From: an uncultured Erysipelotrichaceae bacterium
Lineage (GTDB): Bacteria > Bacillota_I > Bacilli_A > Erysipelotrichales > Erysipelotrichaceae
Direction of reading: 5' to 3'
Assembly (NCBI GenBank): GCA_934675465.1
Contig: CAKUQM010000001.1
Span: 1-64,000, forward strand
DNA length: 64,000 bases
Below the pieces are notes generated by a model that saw only the letters and a list, made by a program, of their open reading frames with translations, was not told where the DNA came from and did no database searches. A program made the translations under genes and the position numbers. How positions within the stretch are numbered: position 1 is the first letter of the stretch; every line of letters begins with the position of its first letter. Shown here piece by piece: positions 34,270 to 43,810 of the stretch.

Positions 34270-34917
34270 TTATTTATCAATATTCTTTTTATGATTTCTA
34301 ATATGAAGATAAACCGTATTCTTAGATATATTCATCAAAGTTTCAATCTTATATACAGCATCCTTCATTTGGAAAATACCCTTATCATACAGTCTTTCAA
34401 TGATTATCTTATTTTTATTAGAAGGAAGAATAGAATCATCAGCTAAAACATCAGTCTTAACCATTTCATAAGTTTCTTTAATTAAATCATCAGAACTTTG
34501 TTTATAAGTTTCTGTAAAACTATTAAGTTGTTGAGGAACATAAGAATCCAAAATATCTTTAAAAGGTGTATTTAGATACATATTGATGCAAACCAAACCA
34601 ATTATCCTCTTATCATCGCCTCTAATAGCTATGGTTGTTGACTTTAAAGGTTCGCCCCTTGAATTCTTACTAAAATAAACTATAGAATCTTCATTACCAT
34701 TCTTGATTTGTTCTAATAAATTAAGAGCTAAATCAGTGATTGGCGCACCAACCTTTCTTCCTGTATGCTCGCCATTATATATCGCAATAACAGACTCTTC
34801 TAAATTTTCTAAAGAATGCAGTACAAGCTCATAACTATTAGGCAAATATTTAGCCAATCCCTCTATCATAGTTTTATATGATTCTAAAATTAATTTGTCA
34901 CTTTTTGTTAGTTTCAT
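34270..34917 (-). CDS. YheO-type PAS/HTH regulator
   Basis: 215 residues from the ATG at 34917, 9 bases behind GGAG; an earlier ATG at 34938 is possible. N-terminal YheO-like PAS domain (LPNSYELVLHSLENLEESV, RGEPLKSTTIAIRGDDKRIIG), C-terminal helix-turn-helix (GIFQMKDAVYKIETLMNISKNTVYLHIRN). Relatives include DauR, a regulator of D-arginine catabolism. It is the last gene of the operon with RidA, PTS and aminotransferase and probably senses their substrate. Confidence 0.85.
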   Translation of the reverse strand: MKLTKSDKLILESYKTMIEGLAKYLPNSYELVLHSLENLEESVIAIYNGEHTGRKVGAPITDLALNLLEQIKNGNEDSIVYFSKNSRGEPLKSTTIAIRGDDKRIIGLVCINMYLNTPFKDILDSYVPQQLNSFTETYKQSSDDLIKETYEMVKTDVLADDSILPSNKNKIIIERLYDKGIFQMKDAVYKIETLMNISKNTVYLHIRNHKKNIDK

Positions 34918-34953
34918 TTGCATATTCTCCAACGTCATTATAACAAAATATCG

Positions 34954-36162
34954 TTATAAGCCTTGATACTTTGTTAATGCTTCCTTTATTCTCACAAGAG
35001 CGTCAACAACTCTGCTATTATCTTTATAAACTCCCAATACTATTCTTAGATGACCCTTGCCACCTTCGCCATAGTTAATTCCATCATTCACAGATACCTT
35101 AGCTTCTTTCACTAAATATGACACAATATCTGAAGATTTACCAAGTTTAGAAACATCTACCCAACATAAGAAACCTGATTGAGGCAATTCACAAGAAACA
35201 TTTGGAATAGAATTTAAAATCTCAAAGGCCTTATGTCTTCTATATTCATAAGCATCTTCAAAAATCTTCATAAATTCAGGATGCTTCATTGCCTCAATAA
35301 TAGCCTTTTGTGATGAAGTAGAAGTAGCACCAATGACACCAACTGCATTCGCAAACATTGTATCCATAATATGATCATCAGTTACTATATAACCAACTCT
35401 TAAGCCACTTAAACCCATACCCTTTGAAAAAGAAAATACAGTCACCGTTCTTTCAAACATGCCATCCATTGAAGCAGGAGTAATCATCTCATTATCATAA
35501 GTAAAATCCTCAAACGCCTGATCGACCACAAGAACCAAATCGTTTTCAACAATAAAATCTCTTAACTTTTCCAAAGATTCCCTATTATAAACAGTAGTAG
35601 TTGGATTATTAGGATGTGTCAGTAAAACCATCTTAGTCTTAGAAGTTAATTTTTCTCTCATCTGATCAACATCCAATTGATAACCATCCTTAGCACTTAA
35701 AACTATGGGAACTACCTTACCACCCATAGTTTCAACATCCAAATAATTATTAGGATAACTAGGACTTGGTATCATGACTTCATCACCATCATTAATAAAA
35801 GGCAAAATCGCAAAATATAAACCACTATCTGAACCCGGTGTTATCAAAATATTCCTAGAAGGATCAACATGCAAATTATTTTGTCTCTCTAGTTTTTCAG
35901 CAATCAATTCTTTTAATTCTTCATTTCCAATAGGAGCAGTATAGTGAGGAGAAGAATCATCACGCGCAGCTTTAACCAAAGCCTCTTCAACAAAATCAGG
36001 CATCGAACGATCAGGCATAAAAGGATCTGCCCAACCCATTAAAGCGACACCTTGTTTCTCCATCTCTTGATAAGACCCACCTACATCAGCCTTTTCTACC
36101 GCTGAAAATAAGCCGCCTTCTGCCTTCGCAAAAGAAGAAATCATCTTTTCTTTTATATTCAT
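34954..36162 (-). CDS. PLP-dependent aminotransferase, class I/II
   Basis: 402 residues from the ATG at 36162, behind GGGAG; the first in-frame ATG at 36210 would add 16 unlikely residues. PLP lysine in VFSFSKGMGLSGLRVGY; NPNNPTTT holds the cofactor; RIVLG near the end has the carboxylate-binding Arg. Aspartate/alanine-type fold. It lies between a PTS EIIBC gene and a YheO regulator, unusual company for a biosynthetic aminotransferase, so a catabolic role on an imported amino-sugar or amino acid conjugate is possible. Confidence 0.85.
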   Translation of the reverse strand: MNIKEKMISSFAKAEGGLFSAVEKADVGGSYQEMEKQGVALMGWADPFMPDRSMPDFVEEALVKAARDDSSPHYTAPIGNEELKELIAEKLERQNNLHVDPSRNILITPGSDSGLYFAILPFINDGDEVMIPSPSYPNNYLDVETMGGKVVPIVLSAKDGYQLDVDQMREKLTSKTKMVLLTHPNNPTTTVYNRESLEKLRDFIVENDLVLVVDQAFEDFTYDNEMITPASMDGMFERTVTVFSFSKGMGLSGLRVGYIVTDDHIMDTMFANAVGVIGATSTSSQKAIIEAMKHPEFMKIFEDAYEYRRHKAFEILNSIPNVSCELPQSGFLCWVDVSKLGKSSDIVSYLVKEAKVSVNDGINYGEGGKGHLRIVLGVYKDNSRVVDALVRIKEALTKYQGL

Positions 36163-36234
36163 AATAAATCTCCCATAAATCAGCAAAGTGGAGGAAGCAT
36201 TCCCCCACAATTATATACATATATACTCTATTTT

Positions 36235-37614
36235 TTACTCAGCATCAGTTGGTTTCCAGAATAGATATGTTAATACAGCAGCTACAACAAATGATACTGC
36301 AAAACATACCATAACTAGAGCACAATTCATAAACGGATTATCACCACCCATAAACATACCAAATGATAAGAATGAAGGGCCACCAATCGCATAAGCCTTT
36401 AACTTCAAGAAACCTGCAATAGCACCACCTACAGCACCACCGATAGAACCAAATAAGAATGTTTTACCTTGAGGGACATTGACACCATATAATACCGGTT
36501 CAGTGATACCTACACATGCTGCAATAGAAGCTGAAGCTGCGTTAGCCTTTAACTTCTTATCTTTTGATTTCAACCATACGCCAAATGCTGCACCAGCTTG
36601 ACCGATGTTAGCTGAACCTGAAGTTGGAGATACTAAATTAAATCCTTGTGTCGCAATCATTTGAGTTAACACAGGAACCATGCCATGATGAATGCCAAGT
36701 ACAACCATGCCTGAATAGATACCACCATACACAAGACCAGCAACCCAGCCTCCATTTGAGAACAACCAGTTCATTCCAGCTGCAATTAATTCACCAATCT
36801 TATAAGTGATAGGACCAACAGTCCATAGAGTAATCATTGTACCTAATAAAATAGTAAATGCAGGAACAACAATAATCTTTAGAGGGCCCTTAACAACTTT
36901 GTTTAATCCTTTTTCAATAAATGAAGCTACAATAATCGCAAATACGATAGGCAATACTGAAGAAGAATAATTAACCACTCTAAATGGAATACCTAAGAAA
37001 GAATAATAAGCAGTTCCATCCGCAATCAATGAAGACCACTTAGAAGCCATCATAGCTGCACAAATAGTTAGGGCAACATACTTATTCATTCCAAACACTT
37101 CAGCTGTTGAACATGCTAATAAGAATGGAATAAATGTAAATACTGCCATTGAAATAGCTACGAAAGTAGAGAATGTTGGACTAGACATAGAAGCGCCAAA
37201 CGCCATAGCTACCATGATAATTGCTGATAAGAAACCACAACCAGCTAAAGCAGGAACGATAGGATTAAAGATCCTTGCGATTGTTTCAAACACAAGAGAT
37301 AACTTAGCACCCTTCTTATTCTTTAAATCTTCCTTTAAAGCCTTTTGATCATCAATTTGAGCTGACTCGCTCACTCCTGTATACTTACAGAATTCAGAAT
37401 ATACTTCAGCTACCTCAGCACCAATAACAATTTGAGTTTGAGTAGCTCCATCAACTACACCCAAAACTCCATCAAGTTTTTTAAGAGCAGTAAAGTTTAC
37501 TTTACTCTTATCCTTCGTTGTTACTCTTAAACGAGTAGCACAATGAGTTGCAGAAGCGATGTTTTCAACACCACCAAGATTCTCCACCAAATCTTTCATA
37601 GATACTTTTGCCAT
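36235..37614 (-). CDS. PTS EIIBC, glucose/sucrose superfamily
   Basis: 459 residues. EIIB domain first (1-80) with phospho-Cys in SATHCATRLRV, then the EIIC domain with about ten membrane segments (GITEPVLYGVNVP is the substrate-loop motif). No EIIA domain, so it needs EIIA from another protein. The group covers sucrose, trehalose, beta-glucosides and MurNAc; I cannot tell which. The gene follows ridA and precedes the aminotransferase. Confidence 0.9.
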   Translation of the reverse strand: MAKVSMKDLVENLGGVENIASATHCATRLRVTTKDKSKVNFTALKKLDGVLGVVDGATQTQIVIGAEVAEVYSEFCKYTGVSESAQIDDQKALKEDLKNKKGAKLSLVFETIARIFNPIVPALAGCGFLSAIIMVAMAFGASMSSPTFSTFVAISMAVFTFIPFLLACSTAEVFGMNKYVALTICAAMMASKWSSLIADGTAYYSFLGIPFRVVNYSSSVLPIVFAIIVASFIEKGLNKVVKGPLKIIVVPAFTILLGTMITLWTVGPITYKIGELIAAGMNWLFSNGGWVAGLVYGGIYSGMVVLGIHHGMVPVLTQMIATQGFNLVSPTSGSANIGQAGAAFGVWLKSKDKKLKANAASASIAACVGITEPVLYGVNVPQGKTFLFGSIGGAVGGAIAGFLKLKAYAIGGPSFLSFGMFMGGDNPFMNCALVMVCFAVSFVVAAVLTYLFWKPTDAE

Positions 37615-37640
37615 ATTAATCTCCTTTTCTTTTATATACT

Positions 37641-38015
37641 TTATTTATTGGCAATAACTTCAACCTCTACAAGAGCAGTCTTAGGAAGATCCTTTACAGC
37701 CATACAAGATCTAGCTGGCTTACTTGTGAAGTAGTTTCCATAAACTTCGTTAAATGCTGCAAAATTATTGATATCAGAAAGGAAACAAGTTGTCTTAACA
37801 ACATCATCCACTGTATATCCCGCAGCCTTCAACACACCATCGATATTCTTCATAACTTGCTTTGCTTGAGCTTCAATTGTATTTTCTACAAGAGTATTTG
37901 TAGTTGGATCTATTGGCATAACTCCAGATACAAATAATAAGCTACCGCTTTGGATTGCTTGAGAATATGGGCCAATTGCCTTTGGGGCATTTTCTGTTTG
38001 AATTTGTTTATTCAT
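37641..38015 (-). CDS. ridA: RidA-family enamine/imine deaminase
   Basis: 124 residues. The family pattern is clear: APKAIGPYSQAI at the start, SGVMPIDP, GYTVDDVVKTTCFLSD and the C-terminal PARSCMAVKDLP with the binding Arg. RidA hydrolyses reactive enamines/imines such as 2-aminoacrylate that PLP enzymes release. Placement in front of a PTS and a PLP aminotransferase suggests it protects against an intermediate of that enzyme. First gene, GGAGG upstream. Confidence 0.94.
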   Translation of the reverse strand: MNKQIQTENAPKAIGPYSQAIQSGSLLFVSGVMPIDPTTNTLVENTIEAQAKQVMKNIDGVLKAAGYTVDDVVKTTCFLSDINNFAAFNEVYGNYFTSKPARSCMAVKDLPKTALVEVEVIANK

Positions 38016-38051
38016 TTTAAACCTCCAATGAAATATTTTTTATCCATCTAC

Positions 38052-38080
38052 AAATTAACATTACAAAAGTTCATTGTCAA
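38052..38080 (-). promoter_or_regulatory. Promoter of the ridA operon
   Basis: Minus strand TTGACA (38075-38080), 17-base spacer, TAATTT (38052-38057). Confidence 0.7.
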
Positions 38081-38107
38081 TAGAATTACTAAAATATTTT
38101 TTATTTT

Positions 38108-38121
38108 GTAACCGTTTCAAT
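38108..38121. promoter_or_regulatory. Imperfect cre-like site between ridA and GH1 genes
   Basis: TGTAACCGTTTCAA resembles cre with about two deviations. It lies between the divergent ridA and GH1 genes, fitting catabolite control of one or both. Confidence 0.4.
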
Positions 38122-38194
38122 AAAAGTTTAATAAAAAATATTTTACTTATTATTTTTTTATGATACTATTCATTTGAAGAAAGGATTAACACAT

Positions 38195-39643
38195 ATGAAC
38201 AAAACAAAAGGATTCCCAAAAGACTTCTATTGGGGCGGCGCAACAGCAGCCAACCAAGTAGAAGGTGCCTGGAATATAGACGGAAAAGGTCCAAACCTTG
38301 CCGACGCTATGGTAGCAGGAACACACTCAGTACCTAGAAAAATCACTTTAGATATTGATGAAAACAAATACTATTACCCAAGTCACAAGGCAACAGACTT
38401 TTATCATCACTATAAAGAAGATATCGCATTATTCCATGAACTTGGACTAAAAATGTATAGAATGTCTATTTCTTGGGCAAGAATCTTCCCTAACGGAGAC
38501 GAAGAAGAACCCAACGAAAAAGGACTAGAATTTTATGATAAAGTATTTGCCGAATTAAAAAAGTATTCGATTGAACCATTGGTAACTATTTACCATAATG
38601 AAATGCCATTAAAAATGGTAGAAACTACAGATGGTTGGGCAGGCAGAAAAGCCATCGATTCTTACTTGCGTTTCGCAAAAACAGTCTTAACAAGATATAA
38701 AGACGTCGTTAAATATTGGATTCCATTCAACGAAATCAATGATTTAACCACTCCTGTTGGTAACTGGAACCATGGTGGTATCAAAAATCCTGGAACAGAA
38801 AATTTTTCTGACCAAAAAGATAATCCAGATAAACGTTATGCAGCACTACACAATCAATTTGTAGCTTCTGCTAAAACCGTCATCATGGGACATGAAATCA
38901 ATCCAGAATTTAAATTTGGCACTATGATTTGTCATATCACTGTATACCCATTAACACCTAAACCAGAAGATGTTTTAGCTACACAACAAGAAGATCAACT
39001 TAGAAACTGTTTCTCAGGAGATGTACAAATCAAAGGTGAATACCCATACTTTATGAAACGTTATTTTGAAAAAAACAACATCCATTTCGAAGTAACCGAA
39101 GAAGATCTTAAAGTATTAAAAGAGGGACACTGTGATTTCTATTCTTTCTCTTACTACATGACAAACTGCATTACTACTCAAAAAGATGCAACACAAGTAT
39201 CAGGAAACATCATGGGAGGAGCTAAGAACCCTTATCTTAAGGCTACAGAATGGAACTGGCAAATTGACCCAGTTGGATTAAGATATACATTAAACCACGT
39301 TTACGATAGATATGGAGTTCCTATTATGATTACCGAAAATGGTATCGGAGCTCGTGATGAATTCAAAGATGGCAAGATACATGATCCATATCGTATTTCA
39401 TACATCAAAGATCACGTCGAACAAATGCGCTTAGCTATTGATGATGGAGTTAACCTTATCGGTTACACCCCTTGGACTGTAATTGATGTCATCAGCTGTT
39501 CTACTGGAGAAATGGCAAAAAGATATGGTTTCATCTATGTTGATGCTGATGATGAGGGAAATGGCACATACAATAGATACAAAAAAGATTCCTTCTATTG
39601 GTACCAAAAAGTTATCGCAACCAACGGAGAAGATTTAGGTTAA
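38195..39643 (+). CDS. GH1 6-phospho-beta-glucosidase (second copy)
   Basis: 482 residues from the ATG at 38195, 9 bases behind AAAGGA; an in-frame TTG at 38174 is less likely. Acid/base Glu in PFNEIND (Pro replaces the usual Thr), nucleophile Glu in MITENGIGA, and the 6-phosphate site SCSTGEMAKRYG. It shares much sequence with the copy at 8.8-10.2 kb (TTGW-type insert DGW here). It is divergent from the ridA-PTS operon and probably works on what that PTS imports. Confidence 0.92.
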   Translation: MNKTKGFPKDFYWGGATAANQVEGAWNIDGKGPNLADAMVAGTHSVPRKITLDIDENKYYYPSHKATDFYHHYKEDIALFHELGLKMYRMSISWARIFPNGDEEEPNEKGLEFYDKVFAELKKYSIEPLVTIYHNEMPLKMVETTDGWAGRKAIDSYLRFAKTVLTRYKDVVKYWIPFNEINDLTTPVGNWNHGGIKNPGTENFSDQKDNPDKRYAALHNQFVASAKTVIMGHEINPEFKFGTMICHITVYPLTPKPEDVLATQQEDQLRNCFSGDVQIKGEYPYFMKRYFEKNNIHFEVTEEDLKVLKEGHCDFYSFSYYMTNCITTQKDATQVSGNIMGGAKNPYLKATEWNWQIDPVGLRYTLNHVYDRYGVPIMITENGIGARDEFKDGKIHDPYRISYIKDHVEQMRLAIDDGVNLIGYTPWTVIDVISCSTGEMAKRYGFIYVDADDEGNGTYNRYKKDSFYWYQKVIATNGEDLG

Positions 39644-39653
39644 AGCTTTTAAT

Positions 39654-39690
39654 ACAGTGTAGAAAAATAATAATTCTACACTGTTTTTAT
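39654..39690 (+). terminator. Terminator of the second GH1 gene
   Basis: ACAGTGTAGAA pairs with TTCTACACTGT, followed by TTTTTAT. Confidence 0.88.
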
Positions 39691-39777
39691 AAATAAACTA
39701 AATTCCATTATTTATAAGATAGGAATAAAATATAAAAGATATTTGTGATGAATATCATAGAAAGTAGGATTATTCAG

Positions 39778-40542
39778 ATGGAAAAAGTATTATTGATAAA
39801 CGACCTATCATGTATTGGAAAATGTTCCCTAACCGTATCCATTCCCATCATATCAACATACGGAATAGAAACAGTTCCCCTTCCAACTTGCATCCTATCT
39901 AATCAAACATATTTTAAAGATTATTTAATTAGTGACTGTAGTAAAGAACTAGAATCTTTCACAAAACTATGGACTAAACAAGATATTGAATTCAATACTG
40001 TCTATACAGGTTTTTTCAATAGTTATAAACAAATAGACTATATCTGTGACTATCTAAAAGATAAAGAAGTAAAAATATTTGTTGATCCCATACTGGGTGA
40101 TAATGGTAATCGTTTTAAATGTTTTGATGATAACTACCAAAGTTCATTAAAGAAACTAGTAGACATGGCTGACTACATCAGTCCCAATCTTACAGAAGCC
40201 TGTTTATTAACTGACAGTAATAACAACGAAGACCCACTTGAAATCATCAAAAAGTTTAAAAATAAAAAAGTAGTTATCACTTCTATCCATAAAGATAATA
40301 AGATTGGCTATCTTGTCAAAGATGATGATGAAATCTTCCACATCCTAAACAACAAAGTAAAAGATGAACTACATGGAACAGGAGATGTCTTTGCCTCATT
40401 CTTATGCGCCAAGATGATACAAACTAATAATTTCAGTGAAAGTGTTATTCATGCCGCTAAAAAGACAAATGATTGTATAACAGCCACCCTAAAAGAAAAA
40501 GGCCATAGTATCTACGGCCTTAACTATGAACAAGTTATTTAA
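39778..40542 (+). CDS. Pyridoxal/pyridoxine kinase (PdxK/PdxY family)
   Basis: 254 residues from the ATG at 39778, which follows AGGA; an upstream GTG at 39745 adds 11 residues without a good site. Ribokinase fold: VLLINDLSCIGKCSL at the start, FVDPILGDNGN in the middle, HGTGDVFAS with the catalytic Asp and anion hole. It makes pyridoxal 5'-phosphate from salvaged vitamin B6, needed by ilvE and the aminotransferase nearby. The end overlaps the convergent ilvE by 8 bases. Confidence 0.88.
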   Translation: MEKVLLINDLSCIGKCSLTVSIPIISTYGIETVPLPTCILSNQTYFKDYLISDCSKELESFTKLWTKQDIEFNTVYTGFFNSYKQIDYICDYLKDKEVKIFVDPILGDNGNRFKCFDDNYQSSLKKLVDMADYISPNLTEACLLTDSNNNEDPLEIIKKFKNKKVVITSIHKDNKIGYLVKDDDEIFHILNNKVKDELHGTGDVFASFLCAKMIQTNNFSESVIHAAKKTNDCITATLKEKGHSIYGLNYEQVI

Positions 40543-41539
40543 CTTCAACAACCCATCCATCAGGTGCTTCGACAGCACCTTTTTGAATACCTAACAACAT
40601 ATCTCTTAACTTATCAACAGCAGGACCTGTCTTAAATTCATATTCTTTGTCATTATAAGTAATACTACCAACAGGAGCGATAACTGCAGCCGTGCCACAT
40701 AAGCCACATTCCACAAAATTATCAAGCTCATTAATATTAATTGGTCTTTCTTCTACTTCAAGATTCAAATAATGTTTCGCAACATAAAGAATACTCTTTC
40801 TTGTGATAGATGGAAGAATACTATCTGACTTAGGTGTAACTACTTTATTATTCTTATCAATAAACAAGATATTAGCGCCGCCTGTCTCTTCAATATATGT
40901 TCTACTTGCACTATCTAAATATAAATTCTCATCATAGCCTGCTTTATGTGCACAAACATAAGGACGAAGTGACATAGCATAGTTTAAACCAGCTTTAATA
41001 TTGCCAGTACCATGAGGAGCTGCCCTATCATATGAAGATACAAACAATCTCTTTAAAGCTTTATCCCCTGCAAAATAAGGTCCTACAGGAGAGCCAAAGA
41101 TTCTAAATTCATATTCACTAGCAGGCTTAACCCCTAAAATTGGATTAGTGCCAAATATATATGGTCTTAGATATAGACTAGCACCACTACTATATGGTGG
41201 CACATAGTCTATATTAGCCTTAACTACTTCTTTAACCGCATCCACAAAACGCTTTTCATCGTATGGCGGCATCTGCATCACTTCAGCAGAATCATGCAAC
41301 CTTCTAGCATTCATATCCGGTCTAAACAAAACAACACGATTATCAACTGTTCTATAAGCCTTTAAGCCCTCGAATACTTGACCACAATATTGAAGTATTG
41401 CCGCACTCTCATTTAAAACGACATTTGAATTATCACTTAAACAACCATCATCCCACTTACCATCTTTATATTTAGCGACAAAACGATAAGGAATTTCATG
41501 ATAACTAAAGCTCAATGTTTTATAATCAATGTTTTCCAT
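40535..41539 (-). CDS. ilvE: Branched-chain amino acid aminotransferase
   Basis: 334 residues, fold-type IV, the longer IlvE/BCAT class (QVFEGLKAYR, RPDMNARRL, PLP lysine in GTGNIKAGLNYA, EETGGANI, CGTAAVI). It exchanges amino groups between Leu/Ile/Val and glutamate. It starts 11 bases behind glnA, so the two nitrogen genes form an operon. Confidence 0.95.
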   Translation of the reverse strand: MENIDYKTLSFSYHEIPYRFVAKYKDGKWDDGCLSDNSNVVLNESAAILQYCGQVFEGLKAYRTVDNRVVLFRPDMNARRLHDSAEVMQMPPYDEKRFVDAVKEVVKANIDYVPPYSSGASLYLRPYIFGTNPILGVKPASEYEFRIFGSPVGPYFAGDKALKRLFVSSYDRAAPHGTGNIKAGLNYAMSLRPYVCAHKAGYDENLYLDSASRTYIEETGGANILFIDKNNKVVTPKSDSILPSITRKSILYVAKHYLNLEVEERPININELDNFVECGLCGTAAVIAPVGSITYNDKEYEFKTGPAVDKLRDMLLGIQKGAVEAPDGWVVEVK

Positions 41540-41549
41540 AAATCATTAC

Positions 41550-43631
41550 CTAGAAATCTGTATCAAAGAACAATTTCTCATAACTTGGATAAGGAAGATT
41601 ATCAATAGAAATATAATGTTCCATCTTATCTGCGGTCTTTCTTAATTCTTCAGTCAAAGGAATAACCTTCTTTAAAATATGCATACCCTTTTCTAAGAAA
41701 CTTGCTTCATCTAGTGACGCTTTTAATTCATCCTCACTTTGACCCGCAAGTAAAGAACACTCATCAATGAAAGTAGACAACTTCTCAGCCCTTGTTCTCA
41801 TTGAAGAAGACATATATTCGTTACCTGAAGTAGTAATGAAATTAAGTTCCTTAATAGCTGAAGGAATAATATTTTGATAAATCATCGCCGTCAAAGTTCT
41901 AATCTCAATACTTCTTACATGAACATAAGATTCATACATGATTTCACTTCTCGCCATGATTTCTTTTTCAGTATAAACACCATATTTCTCAAAAGTAGAA
42001 ATACAATTCTTTTCGCTAAAACACTTAATAGATTCAATGAAAGTAGGCACATTTGGAAGACCTCTTCTTTCAGCCTCCTTAACCCACTCATCACTATAAC
42101 CATTACCAGAGAATTCAATTCTCTTATGCTTCTTATACATAGAGGCGATTATATCCAAAGCCTTTTCCCTTACATCCTGTCTATTCTTTACCTTATCTAA
42201 TTCATCAGCTATTTCATCTAATACCTTGGCTAAAGAAGTATTTATAACAGTATTCAAGAAAGAAGCATTCATACTTGAACCTAACATTCTAAATTCAAAC
42301 TTATTACCAGTAAACGCAATAGGGGAAGTACGGTTACGATCTGAATTATCCTTTGGAAGATTCTTAATAGTAGACATACCAAATTCCTTTAAACCAGACT
42401 TAACATAACTTGTAGGCTTTTTGCCAACAATAGAATCAAACACACCTTCTATTACATCACCCAAGTAAACAGAAACAATGGCAGGAGGAGCTTCATTAGC
42501 ACCTAATCTAAAGTCATTACCAGCATCGCTTGAAGCCAGTCTAATTAAAGTTGCATTATCATCAATTGCCTCTAGAAGTGCGCCTGTAAACAACAAGAAA
42601 CGTACATTATTATGAGGATCCTTACCTGGATCAAATAAGTTTTGACCATCATCAGTAACTAAAGAATAGTTATTATGCTTACCAGAACCATTTACTCCAT
42701 CAAAAGGTTTCTCATGTAATAAACAAACCAAATCATGTTTTAAAGCTACCTTCTGTAAGATATCCATCATCATCATATTTTGATCAATTGCCACATTCAA
42801 ACTAGAGAAAATAGGAGAAATCTCAAATTGACCAGGAGCTACCTCATTATGTTCTGCCTTAGCATACACACCAAGATTCCATAGTTCCTTATTAACTTCT
42901 TCCATATAATCATTAACTCTTTGAGAAATAGAACCAAAATAATGCTTCTCTAATTCCTGGCCCTTAGGAGGCATAGCACCAAGTAGTGTCTTACCAGTTA
43001 AATACAAGTCTCTTCTTTGATAGAAAGTAGTCTTATCAACCAAGAAATATTCTTGTTCCAAACCAACACATGGAATAACTCTTTTAACTGTCTTATCACC
43101 AAAACTATTGACAATCCTACTAGCTGCATCACTTACTGCATCAATAGACTTAAGTAAAGGCCCCTTAGTATCTAGTGATTCACCAGTATATGAAATAAAG
43201 ACAGTCGGAATATATAAGACATGCCCTCTAATAAAGGCTGGTGATTCTACGTCCCAATATGTATAACCACGAGCTTCAAAGGTTGCTCGTAGGCCACCAC
43301 TTGGAAAACTAGAAGCATCAGGTTCATCTTTAATCAAAGACTTTCCTGAAAATCTACAAATAGGAACTCCATCTTTTTCTTCAATGAAAGAATTATGTTT
43401 CTCAGCAGTAGAACCAGTCAAAGGATGAAACCAGTGAGTATAGTGGGTACAATGATGTTCAAGCGCCCAATCCTTCATCTCATGAGCAATCGCATCAGCA
43501 ATCTCTATCTCTAGTGGTGTCTCATGATCTCTTGCTTCCTTAAACTTTCTAAACACAGGAGATGGTAATCTTTTTGCCATTTCACTTTCACTGAATAAAC
43601 ATGAACCAAAATCTTTGAAATCGTATTCCAT
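41550..43631 (-). CDS. glnN: Glutamine synthetase, type III
   Basis: 693 residues from the ATG at 43631 behind AGGAAGG. Length of about 700 and the segments FPSGGLRATFEARGYT, CVGLEQEYFLVD, KAEHNEVAPGQFE and GSGKHNNYSL mark the GSIII class, distinct from the 440-residue GSI. It makes glutamine from glutamate, ammonia and ATP, the main ammonia entry; the arginine deiminase pathway supplies ammonia. First gene of glnN-ilvE. Confidence 0.96.
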   Translation of the reverse strand: MEYDFKDFGSCLFSESEMAKRLPSPVFRKFKEARDHETPLEIEIADAIAHEMKDWALEHHCTHYTHWFHPLTGSTAEKHNSFIEEKDGVPICRFSGKSLIKDEPDASSFPSGGLRATFEARGYTYWDVESPAFIRGHVLYIPTVFISYTGESLDTKGPLLKSIDAVSDAASRIVNSFGDKTVKRVIPCVGLEQEYFLVDKTTFYQRRDLYLTGKTLLGAMPPKGQELEKHYFGSISQRVNDYMEEVNKELWNLGVYAKAEHNEVAPGQFEISPIFSSLNVAIDQNMMMMDILQKVALKHDLVCLLHEKPFDGVNGSGKHNNYSLVTDDGQNLFDPGKDPHNNVRFLLFTGALLEAIDDNATLIRLASSDAGNDFRLGANEAPPAIVSVYLGDVIEGVFDSIVGKKPTSYVKSGLKEFGMSTIKNLPKDNSDRNRTSPIAFTGNKFEFRMLGSSMNASFLNTVINTSLAKVLDEIADELDKVKNRQDVREKALDIIASMYKKHKRIEFSGNGYSDEWVKEAERRGLPNVPTFIESIKCFSEKNCISTFEKYGVYTEKEIMARSEIMYESYVHVRSIEIRTLTAMIYQNIIPSAIKELNFITTSGNEYMSSSMRTRAEKLSTFIDECSLLAGQSEDELKASLDEASFLEKGMHILKKVIPLTEELRKTADKMEHYISIDNLPYPSYEKLFFDTDF

Positions 43632-43661
43632 AATCAATACCTTCCTCTTAATATAGGAAAA

Positions 43662-43690
43662 ATTTTATTACTTCATCTATTAAAAAACAA
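43662..43690 (-). promoter_or_regulatory. Promoter of glnN-ilvE
   Basis: Minus strand TTGTTT (43685-43690), 17-base spacer, TAAAAT (43662-43667). An inverted repeat AATATTTTT/AAAAATATT (43689-43707) touches the -35 and could be an operator. Confidence 0.6.
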
Positions 43691-43776
43691 TATTTTTTAA
43701 AAATATTTGATTTTTTTCACACAAATTACACATTTAGTTCAATATTTTTGACAAAAAGTTGGATTTAAAAAAATCA

Positions 43777-43804
43777 TTGATTATTTTTATGTTTATGTTA
43801 TATT
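43777..43804 (+). promoter_or_regulatory. Promoter of the unassigned RNA
   Basis: TTGATT (43777-43782), 16-base spacer, TATATT (43799-43804) preceded by TGT, an extended -10. Confidence 0.7.
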
Positions 43805-43810
43805 GTAGGT

